Shown one piece after another: positions 44,401 to 51,859 of a stretch of 64,000 bases of DNA. This DNA is from Haemonchus contortus (taxonomy: Eukaryota; Nematoda; Chromadorea; Rhabditida; Trichostrongylidae). Within the stretch, counting starts at the first letter, position 1, and the number at the start of each line of letters is the position of its first letter. The stretch lies in assembly GCA_000469685.2 (NCBI GenBank), contig LS997563.1, positions 13,555,440-13,619,439 on the forward strand. The letters are read 5' to 3'. The notes beneath the pieces were generated by a model. The model was not told the origin of the DNA, did no database searches, and saw only the letters and a list, made by a program, of their open reading frames with translations. Made by a program: the position numbers and the translations under genes.

Positions 44401-45834
44401 CCAGATCAACCCAAAATGACCATTTCTCATCCCGTTGTATCGATTCCCAATGATAAATTGATCGATACAACACGGTACTCGAGGTATACCCGACTATTAA
44501 GGACACTTGCCGTGGTTTGCAAAACCTTATCAAATTGGGTTCAGCGGTGCAATCAGAAAAGGTCGACTTCTATCGCAACAGCGAACCTCACCAACTTTTC
44601 CAAAGAAATGGAAATCTGTTCGGACGATATAAGGAGCGCAGAAAAAATGCTATTAGCCTCAGAACATCGCAGCGTAAGCATAGAGGAGCTGCAACGGCGC
44701 TTCCCTCATATAAACATATTTCGCGATGAAAATGAGGTGATTCGATATGAATCAAGAATTCGCAATGCGAACTTGCCTTACGATACCAGATCACCGATCT
44801 ACATACCAAATGATTCTGATCTAGCTCGCTTGATAATAACAAAGATTCACAACGAAAACGCTCACTGTGGCAAAGATCACGTGCTTTCATTAGCAAGACA
44901 AAAGTATTGGATCCCACAGCCATCGAGAGCAATAAAAAAGTATTTAAAGGGTTGCGTAATCTGCAAACGGTGTCATGGTCTTCCATTTGGAGCCCCTGAG
45001 ATGCCACCTTTACCCAAAGACAGAGTGGTGATAACAAAACCATTCCAAAACGTCGGCTGCGACTTCATAGGTCCATTCGACTCGAAGGAAAAGACAAAAA
45101 TGTACGTATGCTTGTACACGTGCCTGACCACCAGAGCGGTACACCTAGAAGTCGTCGAAAATATGACAGCAGTTGCATTTTTGAACAGCTTCGTCCGGTT
45201 CGTATCAAGAAGAGGCGTACCAAAACTTATACGCACAGACTGCGGAACAAACTTCAAGCTTGGACAAGTAGTCATCAACAATCTGTATCAAAATAATGAT
45301 ATAGATGGCTACTCTGTGATGTCCTACAGCTCATCTGAGGGCATAAAATGGATATTCAACCCTCCAAGTGCCCCATGGATGGGAGGCGTATGGGAAAGAT
45401 TGGTTGGAACAGTAAAACGCTGTTTCTCCAAAGCGATTGGTCGCAAAAAGCTAACATTCATTGAAATGACCACCGCCATTACGCGAATTGAGGCATTAAT
45501 CAATACAAGACCTCTTACGAAAGTTAGCCTAACGGATCTAAATGAAATACCGCTAAGACCGGTTGACTTCCTTCAAGGAAACTTGAAATTTGCCCTACCA
45601 CAGGCATCTCAAATTAGTGATCATTCCGATAGTGAATATGATCCAGAACTCATACAAACAGTATCCCAGGCAAAACAAGCAATCGCTCACTCCGAAACGA
45701 TTGCTGCCAAGTTCTGGGAGAAGTGGAACACAGAGTACCTCACAGCTATACGTGACAGCCACACAAAAAAATCTAAAACAACCGAGACACATCTCCTCCA
45801 AATACCCACAGCTAGGAGAAATTGTGATCGTTGA
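29447..45834 (+). CDS. BEL gag-pol polyprotein, split by insertion
   Basis: The frame runs 29447-30199 and resumes in register at 41101-45834 after the 10.9-kb insertion; the interruption falls within the DUF1759-type gag domain. Gag begins with helical, charged sequence. Three zinc-knuckle-like clusters (C-x2-C...) lie at about 41,548-41,736. The aspartic protease DTGA motif is near 42,067. RT runs from about 42,980 to 43,500, with YVDN at 43369-43380. RNase H begins near 43,855. Integrase has an HHCC zinc module at about 44,850-44,985 and core residues D near 45,061 and 45,238 and E near 45,395. The frame stops at 45,834 while related downstream sequence continues in another frame. The product is a retroelement polyprotein; it cannot be made intact here. 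Confidence 0.9.
30200..30656 (-). repeat. 3' LTR of inserted BEL element
   Basis: 457 bp, partner of 40639-41095. In element orientation it has a TATA-like ACAATATAAATATG and, downstream, a poly(A)-signal-like GAAATAAATAC. Two of the TGCGCC motifs lie in each LTR. Confidence 0.95.
30798..32219 (-). CDS. Post-env ORF with acidic repeats and triple zinc knuckle
   Basis: 473 codons from ATG 32219 to the stop at 30798. In order: a helix-rich N-terminal half with several predicted coiled-coil stretches; an acidic segment (about residues 240-320) with a tandem 15-residue repeat (EEGDWEPAEPEE), visible as a DNA repeat of about 45 bp at 31,363-31,460; then near residues 365-435 three Cys/His clusters, CVFCEAVGHHYSDSC, CKQC..C and CFYCRRRGHHSALC; and a basic tail. 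The cluster order matches the element's own Gag knuckles. The first codons overlap a strong splice acceptor (CTTTCTTTTCAG ending at 32,205), so the protein may be made from a spliced RNA. Function unknown: RNA binding, packaging or control of Gag are the obvious guesses. Confidence 0.75.
   Translation of the reverse strand: MLSFQNTVYINDLSEELRYTKRRLRELQKAIPPLPEPHLLYEKIVSQCFDTYACTEAVPSLERKIRALYVSSKPFQERLLEIDLVESRVEHCRLQFLCCRSQLRTLFALPPLLVSLRKMSEEFWGTLMRQPQEVRQGEPLLMDIETIEIVIADHLQTLTSLHDTLANLRLNVQNMKDQETLAFENYVRSTLSKLEQLTMEVKTIVVESALSRERNPDPPEHDNVGEREGIQRIQEEDDIIERNANFMEGIEEPEEGAEEGDWEPAEPEEVAEEGDWEPAEPEEAEEEEEGEPVGAEEDPVDDFPNGLMEEDDEAISRIQRELRNTEQAILDFDRMLRHLEVERLCPPRRYDQGHINKAHERFMRCVFCEAVGHHYSDSCTVVRDVASRNQLIESSKRCKQCLEVICARGLACKKNLTICFYCRRRGHHSALCEFPDYCDTIRSRKANAHEARRRSFAKLLRLREELASLENHP
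32389..40542 (-). CDS. BEL gag-pol-env polyprotein, uninterrupted
   Basis: One frame of 2,717 codons; the likely start is the ATG at 40368 (MDGPKK), giving about 2,659 aa. Residues counted from 40542: helical gag 60-205; DUF1759-type gag 205-380; three zinc knuckles 410-473; aspartic protease DTGAD at 601; RT 900-1080 with YVDN (37411-37422); RNase H from about 1203 with D near 1208; integrase zinc module 1539-1577, core D near 1609 and 1671, E near 1720; DUF5641-type tail 1860-1920. The envelope-like part from 1981 has a signal-like segment, a small Cys-rich domain, a membrane segment at 2102-2128, a second signal-like segment at 2170-2190, a Gc-like ectodomain with GCYNC near 2533, and a membrane anchor at 2647-2672. 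No stop or frameshift separates gag, pol and env. All catalytic residues I looked for are present. Confidence 0.95.
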   Translation of the reverse strand: MRRFRLTERLPITLHLDLYITLRICSSERSRELFDNKDFFFLSHLSFFISLRPYRLFNMDGPKKLSSKKGLLTRYCNNVSSLLDTYIEFKQSMEGPHQVSANNLRIKELVLQLHSTSQLVSEALFDFTTTIDSLADRLTPEHQQQADVYIEKAEAAIDNAQKAAIELEAKRISALDEGRARSTNAPHLEIAQTQIEPLIAKLPAIPIPTFSGKVWEFENFWTLFKANVHNQPLTNLQKFNYLISALRGEAKDSVRRFNVTEGNYEKAVMFLHNKYGDESRLIDSLHTRLENARAENSSLEEQRRLLETILPIVSQLQDKGVSLDGSFLSQKVLSKFRVDLQRKVLEFCVGTSTQSQSWVLSDILSHLDKVITKEERINYMVNKNPCHNSAVPAKGFKSAPHNRSAELVPCLFCNATSHKSIACAKYATIEERSKIFRDTNRCLNCGTVGHFLTDCQRAGCKFCNGKKHHHTLCPLRVNQSHCALPQQTPTTGKSHTVSKTGAGQQQKSIRHVEGQRSKKPIRAHAHILEMDCPSEPPNALQVEDASPETGTVLASSHYGEASSEYPDTPEPTANNVLLLTGVAQVRDTQRNQWKNVEILLDTGADESFITDTLANELGLERTTTKIFHVYTFGTEQPKRIACNLTTLGLWDRTGIKHNMRLHTLPVITKANKSARLSTEDLAFIKQRQIPLSKAHHEGTSKPQILIGCDQLWSLLDVSHPRYTLPSGLHLIPSKLGYLLTGKQSANELQEGTQKLFDGEIKVKPATVNTFVNFEMDSEEDIDRWDKYWAMDSAGICEFTGTKNAEKNAINEEVARFFEETIEKRPDGYYIRFPFKKNHPPLPSNRAIAMKRLHSVFHMLQKTPQLLQDYNNIIVSQQELGIIEPISEKSSGEGSLVHYIPHQPVITPQKETTKLRIVFDASAHFKDCPSLNDILHQGPLILPELYAMLLRFRVAPYVVISDVEKAFLQVRLQEIDRDVTRFLWVRDISTPLDDSNIIAYRFTRVTFGLNVSPYLLGGTIHHHLRCAVSDADLAKEIRENLYVDNLILSGETPEEVAKKSLTARKLFSEMGMNLREFTSNDLSLRNKLPEEACSTPSPKKVLGILWDAQDDSLIMRCSLPPSNTITKRLVARQIASIYDPFGWLVPLITPAKRFQQDLWRQRIQWDTELPSDTRRKWETITNNINGFSRSFPRRFCASSDRLNLAVFADASEIALATCAYLFNSSTSTLVMAKSKLPSIKAKTTIPKLEMNAVTMAMRLTHSIVRALNSQQSACPKTVYVFSDSQIALNWLSSPKCTNVGVLVENRVREIREIVRYLSEKESVNAIFGYVHTSQNPADAGTRGLDKQQISDSDWWAGPVFLRAPINAWPVEFYPSVMAHDPTQDEAANQDTAHITAAYTTTTATSELLDWNRFSSFLAGTRVTALVLRFVKKILRPLGKIRKKVLNKIPELKHISDTSNSLSSVELEAAKKVLFRDHQFVHLTKEYRKSMENTLRLYEDEQRIWRSRGRLKYSALPDSAKTPIFIVPNTLLAQRLIQEAHGNYHRGIEHTIATIREQYWIPKLRQQVRKLVTHCIPCRKFNALPYRYPDTPDLPSRRVVRSHPFQHTGLDFFDLPSCHENGGNQKLYGCIFTCTTTRLIHLEVIRSLGTEEFMNALRRFIARRGLPESVTCDNAPTFILSAAILDNQLNELHEELQRSIANKGIKWNHITPYAPWQGGLYERLIKSIKHALYKALTGARQRSFDEIHTTVIEIEACLNSRPLTYQSSTQEDFTSVRPIDFLQRDIVVKFPEIETAENDDPLYLPSDARRTLQNRQQVIEAIQSSIKETEKFWRIWQEQYLTSLREIQKKLPTNSRLGQNIPAVGDVVLVSDPVLPRHEWRMARITNIKKGGDGKIREVELRTSNRRTIRRPVNLLIPLEVQETAERSGSQRTSSTEPQNPGAVHSPVRSTTHYDLRRRRPVHYAESNTCTSAMTFPKTSRNSKWFLFYMMILSLFGHTLGKESPSVQLSCTEKGIRVNSTAPLAFEVCADMTCKMEHSDGTPQIIRFPPEVTLHDHKVVLKWHANGQLAVIETKCEGLDFCANVDCWVCSSTFLNPECRPHGAIFVLVLTLYGILGLIYALLYVPVVIGKPLRLLLAGGVSLVRCLLYAVCQLLLKLVQKLRIRSRSSLNARLTAALAIIASLCSMVQPAFSCQEVNLLEHHATVCTNKDGKELCSVRLTEVLKLNTFTQHACLRLVSNSTLVANVKIRWKGLYLRCEEETEYYTRSTTVHVVDSKRCPYMGSCSGEKCASVNSTSMIPELESGNSYPGRTDCFESCGGWGCDCASFSSGCLFFRLFVKPNNPTIYRIFRCLRWTEEVKVEIIIEDLYSNEGRYWYVAQLVPNVPVNFETVQITMTSLTMPPTPQLNSAFITNGYDTAVWTSTITPNLLCESQSAAETLNCTFSENCKCAAAESKVRCECPSSDVAEELNHITLKLPVRTPSWELRKRHDSPLVAKIPNLVSSEFLLTFQRTFDTTFVEVRNLTCAVEDTTLRGCYNCAKGAVADVKCNSPEETYGEIVCASHSFVVLCAPTGPQSSLRFHLGSARQLLNCTISCGTIKYTFKIGGLLKYVNTLHYPLLSKLQGNSNIHHEFVWPDITHIFDVIMHWYKTLIMALLIVALSAFLVYICLSTIGLQILKLILRILRISCCLPFRLIFRAMSCILMKKHESQNTPIKKYT
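40369..40638 (-). promoter_or_regulatory. 5' leader of inserted BEL element with tRNA-Gly PBS
   Basis: Directly after the 5' LTR (element orientation) comes TGGTGCATCGGCC at 40638-40626, complementary to the 3' end of nematode tRNA-Gly(GCC). The leader of about 270 nt to ATG 40368 holds two of the TGCGCC motifs. Confidence 0.8.
40639..41095 (-). repeat. 5' LTR of inserted BEL element
   Basis: 457 bp; it carries the promoter for the minus-strand transcript (TATA-like AATATAAATATG). It matches 30200-30656 over its full length as far as I can read. Confidence 0.95.
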
Positions 45835-48298
45835 GCAAGAGTACCTGCCAAGAGGAAATTGGTACTATGGAAAGATAATAGAACTTATCAAAAGTGCTGA
45901 TGGCATGATTAGGTCAGTAAAAGTCAGAATGCCAAATCAGACTGTTCTGCACAGACCTCTAAATAAACTATATCCTCTCGAAATACGATCCAATGACGAA
46001 GAAATAGAGGAAAGCTCAGCAGAACGAAGCGCAGTACAATCCCGGCTACAAGAAAACAATAGTAATGAGCGGACGTCTAGCGTAGCAGAACCGCTACATT
46101 CGTTGCAAGCTTCGCGTAGAAACCAGGAGAGAACCTCAAAAACTCGAGCATACGAGGTCATACGAAACTACGAAAGGCAGCTTGATAGCTCCAGTCCAAC
46201 GAACATTAACTGCTCGACGTGGACACTACTCACTATCCTTCTATTTGCCATGAGTACAGGGTCAGCTAACAACAGCCTCATGTGTGCAGATGGGTCGGCA
46301 ATCGTCGACATTCAAAAAACAAGCTTTGAACTGTGCTTCAACCAAGAATGTAGAACATTTATAAATTTATCGAAAAAGCCAGTACTCAAAATACCGGCAT
46401 CTCCTCTGCACAAACTCGCAACCGTAACAACTCGAGTTTTGAGGAACAATTATACGGAAACGGTAGAGTGCCCTCCTATCGCATTTTGCGAACACGCTAG
46501 CCAAATGATGACAAGCTCGTTGATAGGCAACCCACATTGCTGGCCTATGGGAGCCATAGCTTCTATTGCGATAATACTGTACGCTTTAGGAGTCATCATA
46601 CTAATAAGCGTGAAAACAGTAAACCATATTGTCACTAGAAGGGGTTCCACAACTCCAGCTCAAGAAATTGTGGTCATGAACACATTCAATCCGAGACCAC
46701 TGAATGTATCCACAACAGTGACAACAATGCTAGTAATACTAGCTATGCTGAACAGTTTACAAGCCTGCCAGCACGGGCACATGAGACATTCAGTAAACAT
46801 GGTTTGCAATAACCAAGGAAACTGTTCCTACGAATATAATGATGAGGTGCTATTCAATCACATCCAATCTGAACTTTGCATCAGTGCCAGATATGGGAAC
46901 AAGACAATTGGGGTAATAAAAATCCGACAAAAACCCCTAAAGCTCGTATGCTCCAAAGTGCTGCAGTTCTTTACAAGAGAGACCAGGCACGAAATATTTT
47001 ACACAACAAGGTGTGCAGAAGCAGGATCGTGCACAGAGAACCGGTGCAACACCTTAAAACCTCATGAGAACATAGAGGAGCTACAAGAAGCTGGTCAATA
47101 TCCAGGATATTCCGCGTGCGAACATACATGCGGGGGACCATTATGCGGATGTTTTCTTCCGCTTGAGGCATGTTCCTTTACAAGGGTGGTACAAATACCC
47201 ACCTCGGAATCTGTGTTCGAAATCGTGAACTGCGTAGAGTGGATTCCAATAGTTGAATTCGAGGTAGAATTCAAGGTTCATAAACCAGAACAGAACAGGA
47301 AATTCACTCTGATTCCATACATCACACAGTCATACGATGAAATTTCACTCACGGCGATTTCAATACAAAAGCCTAGCTCACCGCTTTTCGACCAAAGATT
47401 CGCCATCTCAGAGAAAGAAGCGTTTATAGTTCCCAACAACTTTGAGCCATCTGTACAATGCCCAACGGCAAACATGGCAACGAAAAGCTTCGTTAACTGC
47501 AGCAATCAAATGATGTGCAACTGCAAAAGCTACAAAATACCACATACATGCCATTGCCCGAAACACTCAATAAAGGACATTCGAGCAGAAGTGGAAAACA
47601 AACTGCCTATAACTGCGCCATCAGTAGAGTTTGGCTTTGAAAATAAGCAGATAAATGCGCACTCAACAAAGAGCGAAATTACTCTCGCTATCAGATCAAG
47701 CCTACTAATCACTAGCGCAGAGTTCATAGTTGAACAAAAATGTTCCGTGGAATTAAGCACCGTGACCGGATGCTATAACTGCCAAGAAGGAGCAGAAGTC
47801 ACAGCATTCTGCACAACAACACTGGAATCTGTCGTGACCATCCAATGTGAAAACATAGCATTCACTGCAAACTGCGATCCATTCAACAAAACCACTAGGA
47901 TCGCACTCGAACTGAACAAATCTCTTATTGCGCAGAAATGCTTCGCAATATGCGACAAAAAAGAGATACCATTGGAATTAAACGGTAGGCTCTACTACCA
48001 TGTGCGATATTTCCCTCCCACCATGCTTGAAGAGGGCAACGTTAAGGCCACCACATGGCCCTCATTCAATGACTTCCACTTCCCTGACTTGGAACCAATC
48101 GCACGCATTGTCAAAGAGAATTGGAAGATAACAGTGACAGCATTAGCTGTGATTACAGGGGCACTAGGAATTACCTACATGCTCGGTCCACTTGTTATAA
48201 CAATGTTGAAAGTTGTTCACGCTACAATCATGATCGCAGTGAATATAGCCAATAATACAAAGAATAGAATCGCCCAGTGGTCGCAGAGAATACAGTAA
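45590..48298 (+). CDS. Pol C-terminus plus envelope-like glycoprotein precursor
   Basis: Open for 902 codons in the frame +1 relative to gag-pol. The first useful part, from about 45,785, is the DUF5641-type pol tail found after BEL integrases (PRGNWYYGKI region); the ATG at 45,590 is probably not a real start. Then come a hydrophobic signal-like segment (46,210-46,255), a small Cys-rich domain, a membrane segment (46,551-46,613), a second hydrophobic segment (46,711-46,764), a long Cys-rich ectodomain with the GCYNC motif near 47,769 typical of phlebovirus Gc proteins, and a C-terminal membrane segment (48,121-48,208). Phlebovirus-like env genes are known in nematode LTR elements (Tas, some Cer). 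The likely role is membrane fusion in an infectious or intercellular form; that is an inference. Confidence 0.8.
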   Translation: MPYHRHLKLVIIPIVNMIQNSYKQYPRQNKQSLTPKRLLPSSGRSGTQSTSQLYVTATQKNLKQPRHISSKYPQLGEIVIVEQEYLPRGNWYYGKIIELIKSADGMIRSVKVRMPNQTVLHRPLNKLYPLEIRSNDEEIEESSAERSAVQSRLQENNSNERTSSVAEPLHSLQASRRNQERTSKTRAYEVIRNYERQLDSSSPTNINCSTWTLLTILLFAMSTGSANNSLMCADGSAIVDIQKTSFELCFNQECRTFINLSKKPVLKIPASPLHKLATVTTRVLRNNYTETVECPPIAFCEHASQMMTSSLIGNPHCWPMGAIASIAIILYALGVIILISVKTVNHIVTRRGSTTPAQEIVVMNTFNPRPLNVSTTVTTMLVILAMLNSLQACQHGHMRHSVNMVCNNQGNCSYEYNDEVLFNHIQSELCISARYGNKTIGVIKIRQKPLKLVCSKVLQFFTRETRHEIFYTTRCAEAGSCTENRCNTLKPHENIEELQEAGQYPGYSACEHTCGGPLCGCFLPLEACSFTRVVQIPTSESVFEIVNCVEWIPIVEFEVEFKVHKPEQNRKFTLIPYITQSYDEISLTAISIQKPSSPLFDQRFAISEKEAFIVPNNFEPSVQCPTANMATKSFVNCSNQMMCNCKSYKIPHTCHCPKHSIKDIRAEVENKLPITAPSVEFGFENKQINAHSTKSEITLAIRSSLLITSAEFIVEQKCSVELSTVTGCYNCQEGAEVTAFCTTTLESVVTIQCENIAFTANCDPFNKTTRIALELNKSLIAQKCFAICDKKEIPLELNGRLYYHVRYFPPTMLEEGNVKATTWPSFNDFHFPDLEPIARIVKENWKITVTALAVITGALGITYMLGPLVITMLKVVHATIMIAVNIANNTKNRIAQWSQRIQ

Positions 48299-48393
48299 CT
48301 AGCAAATTCTCCGCTACTCCGGTATCAATCGGAGTATTGCGCCACTGACCCCACCGTAACGCTCTCTATTTTTGATTACCTAATGTTGCAAGA

Positions 48394-48507
48394 AGATGTG
48401 CATAACAAAAGTCGCTGATTAGAAAAAGCTCAAGACGATGCACATAACAAAAGTCATTGAGCATGTACATAACAAAAGTCATCGAGCATGTACATAACAA
48501 AAAACAG
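48394..48507 (+). repeat. Short tandem motif before the extra ORF
   Basis: Four copies of (A/G)ATGxxCATAACAAAAGTC or close variants start near 48,394, 48,437, 48,462 and 48,487; the last three are spaced exactly 25 bp apart. They lie between the env stop and the start of the zinc-knuckle ORF. A role in that ORF's expression is possible but not shown. Confidence 0.75.
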
Positions 48508-48555
48508 TTGATAAGAAATGTGTATATAATCAGAGGTTATCAACCAACAGACAAC

Positions 48556-48999
48556 ATGACTAACATGTCTGAATTCCACTCTGCCCTTGCTGAGCTCGAG
48601 CAAGACGAACGTCTTTCGCCCATAGTCAAAGCGGTGCGCAAGCTGGACGACAAAATTGAGTCTCTACTCAACATCGTTACGTCGGCCAACCGCCGCTTCG
48701 ACGGTATTGAAGCAGCACTTCAACTTCTAATGGATCGCACTGCGCCTAAGTCGCAGTGCGTTTTCTGTGCTACGGCAGAAAACACCGACGCACATACCTC
48801 AGCACGGTGTCCGAAATTCCCGGACCCGGTATCGAAAGCTATACGAGCATCGCAAGCAGGCATATGCACAAGGTGCCTAAAAGTCGCCCACCAAAGCGAT
48901 TGCGGCATCACCTGTCAAAGCTGCGGGATGCCGCACAACTTCCTATTATGCCCAACTAGGGCTTATACTAAATCTACAATCAAAAGAAGAAAGCACTAG
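48556..48999 (+). CDS. Post-env zinc-knuckle ORF of host BEL element
   Basis: 147 codons from ATG 48556 (the frame is open from 48,457). The N-terminal half is charged and helix-like (EFHSALAELEQDERLSPIVK), then three Cys/His clusters follow: CVFC with His and Cys downstream, CTRCLKVAHQSDC (C-x2-C-x4-H-x3-C) and CQSCGMPHNFLLC (C-x2-C-x3-H-x4-C). It ends in a basic tail (KSTIKRRKH). The cluster order and spacing resemble the triple knuckle in this element's own Gag, so it may be a Gag nucleocapsid-like paralogue that binds RNA. It lies after env and before the 3' LTR, a place where BEL elements are not normally described as having a gene. Function unknown. Confidence 0.7.
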   Translation: MTNMSEFHSALAELEQDERLSPIVKAVRKLDDKIESLLNIVTSANRRFDGIEAALQLLMDRTAPKSQCVFCATAENTDAHTSARCPKFPDPVSKAIRASQAGICTRCLKVAHQSDCGITCQSCGMPHNFLLCPTRAYTKSTIKRRKH

Positions 49000-49189
49000 A
49001 ACACTATTCTCTATTATTTATTCCCTATATATCGATGGGCACGGACCGTACACGAAAAACCGCCACTCAACGACAATCCACATCAAACGATGGAACTGAG
49101 CTCTACTGAAGCTCTACTTCACTGTGATTGTCACATGATTGGTTTTTTTTCTAATGCGTAGACTTTATATGTAAAGGGGGCGCGCGGAG

Positions 49190-49457
49190 TGTCACGCTCT
49201 GCGCGACCCTTTGACCTTTGATAACCTTGTGCATTGTAAAACCACTGATAGCCATGAGAACATTCACTATCCGTTGACCTTTTAATTGTTTGTTCCCCGT
49301 ATCGGCTGGGTATAAATACCCGCCGCATGGCCGATACGGGGCGTTCTTGTGATCTAATAAAACTTCACAAAAGCCACTGTTACACACATAGCCCAAATCA
49401 AAGGGCAAAGGCAAGCTAGCCTTTAACCAAAAAAACTCTTGTCCCCAAACCGGGACA
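49190..49457 (+). repeat. 3' LTR of host BEL element
   Basis: 268 bp, the same as 28938-29205 by eye. It is preceded by AAAGGGGGCGCGCGGAG, whose purine-rich start may be the polypurine tract, and followed by the target duplication TGTGG. Confidence 0.95.
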
Positions 49458-49462
49458 TGTGG

Positions 49463-51859
49463 GATTTGCGAGCACTCACCCCGATTTCACCTTCGCCTTG
49501 CTGCTGCTTATCACGGGTTAAACAGAATAGAGGCCTGGGCACAACCAGTACCGGTTAATTCAACCTTTATCATTTTGTAAAATATGTAGATGCATGCTGC
49601 ATATGCAATTTTCAACAACATAATTAGACCCTAGGGAAATCGTGACCCACGTTTGCGCTCGCAGATCACCGCAGCAGAGAATATGCAGCATACAGATACT
49701 AACGGACAGGTCTAGGACAAAAATGATACAAAAAGATATTGGAATCCGACATCATGACGAGAATTCGTGAGTGCTATTATAATGACGCATCACAGTTTGC
49801 TCTTTACACTGATGAAAATCCACAGTCGAAAACTTCCGTAGAACACTCATTTCGCAAAGTGTTATGCCCAGGTCCTCCGGAGGTAGTCTTCAGCTTCGCA
49901 TTTTGGTTTCGATACAATGTTCTTACCGTCTAACATGGCCTGGAAATTAGGCCTGTCAATGATCAAAAATGTAAATGATTCACTCACTTCTCCTGTAGCC
50001 TTTTGAGAACATCAGTACAGTGGTGCCTGGGTGGAATTATCGCCAAATATTGAGCCATTAAAGTTTCGCATCAGGTATATGATGGTCCATTTCGTCATTT
50101 TGTATGCACCGCACTAGCAAGTCTGCCAGTGGGATCAGGATCAAAGAAACTTCCATAATTCCTTTCTCAAAGTATGCGCCTAATCAAAGGCAATAAAGTC
50201 CATCTCAACAAGAACACTGGTTTCGATGCCCCAGCCTCTGTGCATAGTTTCCAAGATTTGGTCGCTGCTATTCCGCCCGCTTACTGCTATTTTGAGCACC
50301 ATCGATAGTTGCATCTCAGTGATTCCCTCCACTGTTTACAGTCCCACCGACCGTATTGATTACTGACACCCTTTTCCGTGGTCTCTTCTAATGCCATTGC
50401 CCCCACTCCCTGAGTATGTATTGATTGCTGATCTTTACCGCAGTCCGCTGCCCAGCGACAGATTGCATTGATTATCGACATTACTGCGGGTTGTTCGCGA
50501 GCTCCCGCCATTTTCCGTCTTCGCTTACACTCCCACTGGGTGCTTGCGTTGTTCAACCGAAGTGCTGAAAAGGCAGCGTTGCTGGCTACACGTTGACGAC
50601 CGTGACGAGCGTGCGTTTAGGTTGTGTATGCCTGCGCTTTGGGTTGTAAGTTGAAGAAAAATGTAAATCTCAGGTCTGACTGCCTTCTATTTTTCTTGGA
50701 AATTTTTTTCCACTTGGAATTAACAATAGGCCCCGAGCCTCAGCATTAATAAATCTTTTAAAATTCGCAGTCGAGAGCGAATGCTTCTTATCCTTCGATC
50801 TTGGAAGAGAGTAAGAGAGAGAAAACCACCCTCTTTTCTATAACTAAAAAAGTTTAAGCATCCGCTTCAACACCCTGCTTATATCATTTAACCACCTTCA
50901 ATCGTCTGATGTGACAGTGCTCCAGCGAACATCCTTGTTCCAAAACTTTGCCGATGGGCAACTGCACCACCAAGGGTGTGCTCACTGATCGTCTCGTGTG
51001 TTCTGTCTGCTTCGTATCACATGCTAGGTTCAGTTAATGATAATCTCTAGATGTGGAGCGTGTGTCGCTTGTTGCCACGCGGATTCTGGGAAGTGAGTAT
51101 TCCGACGGTCAAAGCACAGTAGAGTGGGCCATCCACGACACTACCGGCCGACCCATCTGTTGCAACGTTCCATTTCATGTCAATCGCGGAGAGCGTCATT
51201 AAGCCGTAAGTGCATCTGCTCTGAAGCATCAGAAACGGGACACAACGCTTTGTGATGCCCCCCACTGAGAATAAGGTCTTCAAAGGTTGTGTTGTACACC
51301 TTAACGCAGTACCAGGATTCTTTTTGCTTCAGACCGCACCTGTCTCCGCATTGTTCCAAGCAAAAGCGGCGCATATTATTATCATCGAATATGTGGTTCC
51401 ATGTGTGTGCGTCTCGGACAACGGGGACGAGTGGAGAAATGAGCAGATTGATTCCTCGTACGGCTTTCTAGAAACCTCGGCATGATTGCTTTGTTACTGA
51501 ATTGTTTTCTTAAACTCTTCACGAGGTTTGTATACATACTTTATTGGGCTTACGTTTCTCCTTCTTCAGAGCCTGGGAAGATCATGACAATTTGTGACTG
51601 TCCGTTCAAACGTCTCCACTGCCACGCTGAAGTTCGAGACCCCAGGGCACTCATGTGATCGAAGGAAAACCACTCACCGTAGCTTTGTGGATTCTTCGAA
51701 ACCAACAACCGATGGTAACAATCGATCAGCCTCAGCTGGGTTGGGTTTCAGTCAAAGTCCCTGCAGGAAGGCCAGCTCCATGTAAGGTCTCAGCTCCCGC
51801 GTGTTTGCGAGGCATTTTTCCCTACGATTCATTTTTGGATCGGTGACCTGTATCCAAAA
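49463..51859. other. No gene recognised
   Basis: Several minus-strand ORFs (50,287-50,556; 51,047-51,374) are open but have no splice context or known motif. The 51,250-51,480 segment is open on both strands, which argues against real coding. It may be degraded transposon sequence belonging to the neighbouring Penelope-like fragment. Confidence 0.3.

Larger units (their letters stand above)
28938..49457 (+). mobile_element. BEL/Pao LTR retroelement (host of nested insertion)
   Basis: Identical-looking LTRs of 268 bp at 28938-29205 and 49190-49457 (TGTCACG..GGGACA) are flanked by the 5-bp duplication TGTGG (28933-28937 and 49458-49462). A tRNA-Gly type PBS follows the 5' LTR. Order on the plus strand: gag, protease, RT, RNase H, integrase, envelope-like region, extra zinc-knuckle ORF. 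A second BEL/Pao element (30200-41095) interrupts gag; without it and its 5-bp duplication this element is about 9.6 kb. It is dead as it stands: gag is split and there is a frame break near 45,770. Confidence 0.95.
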
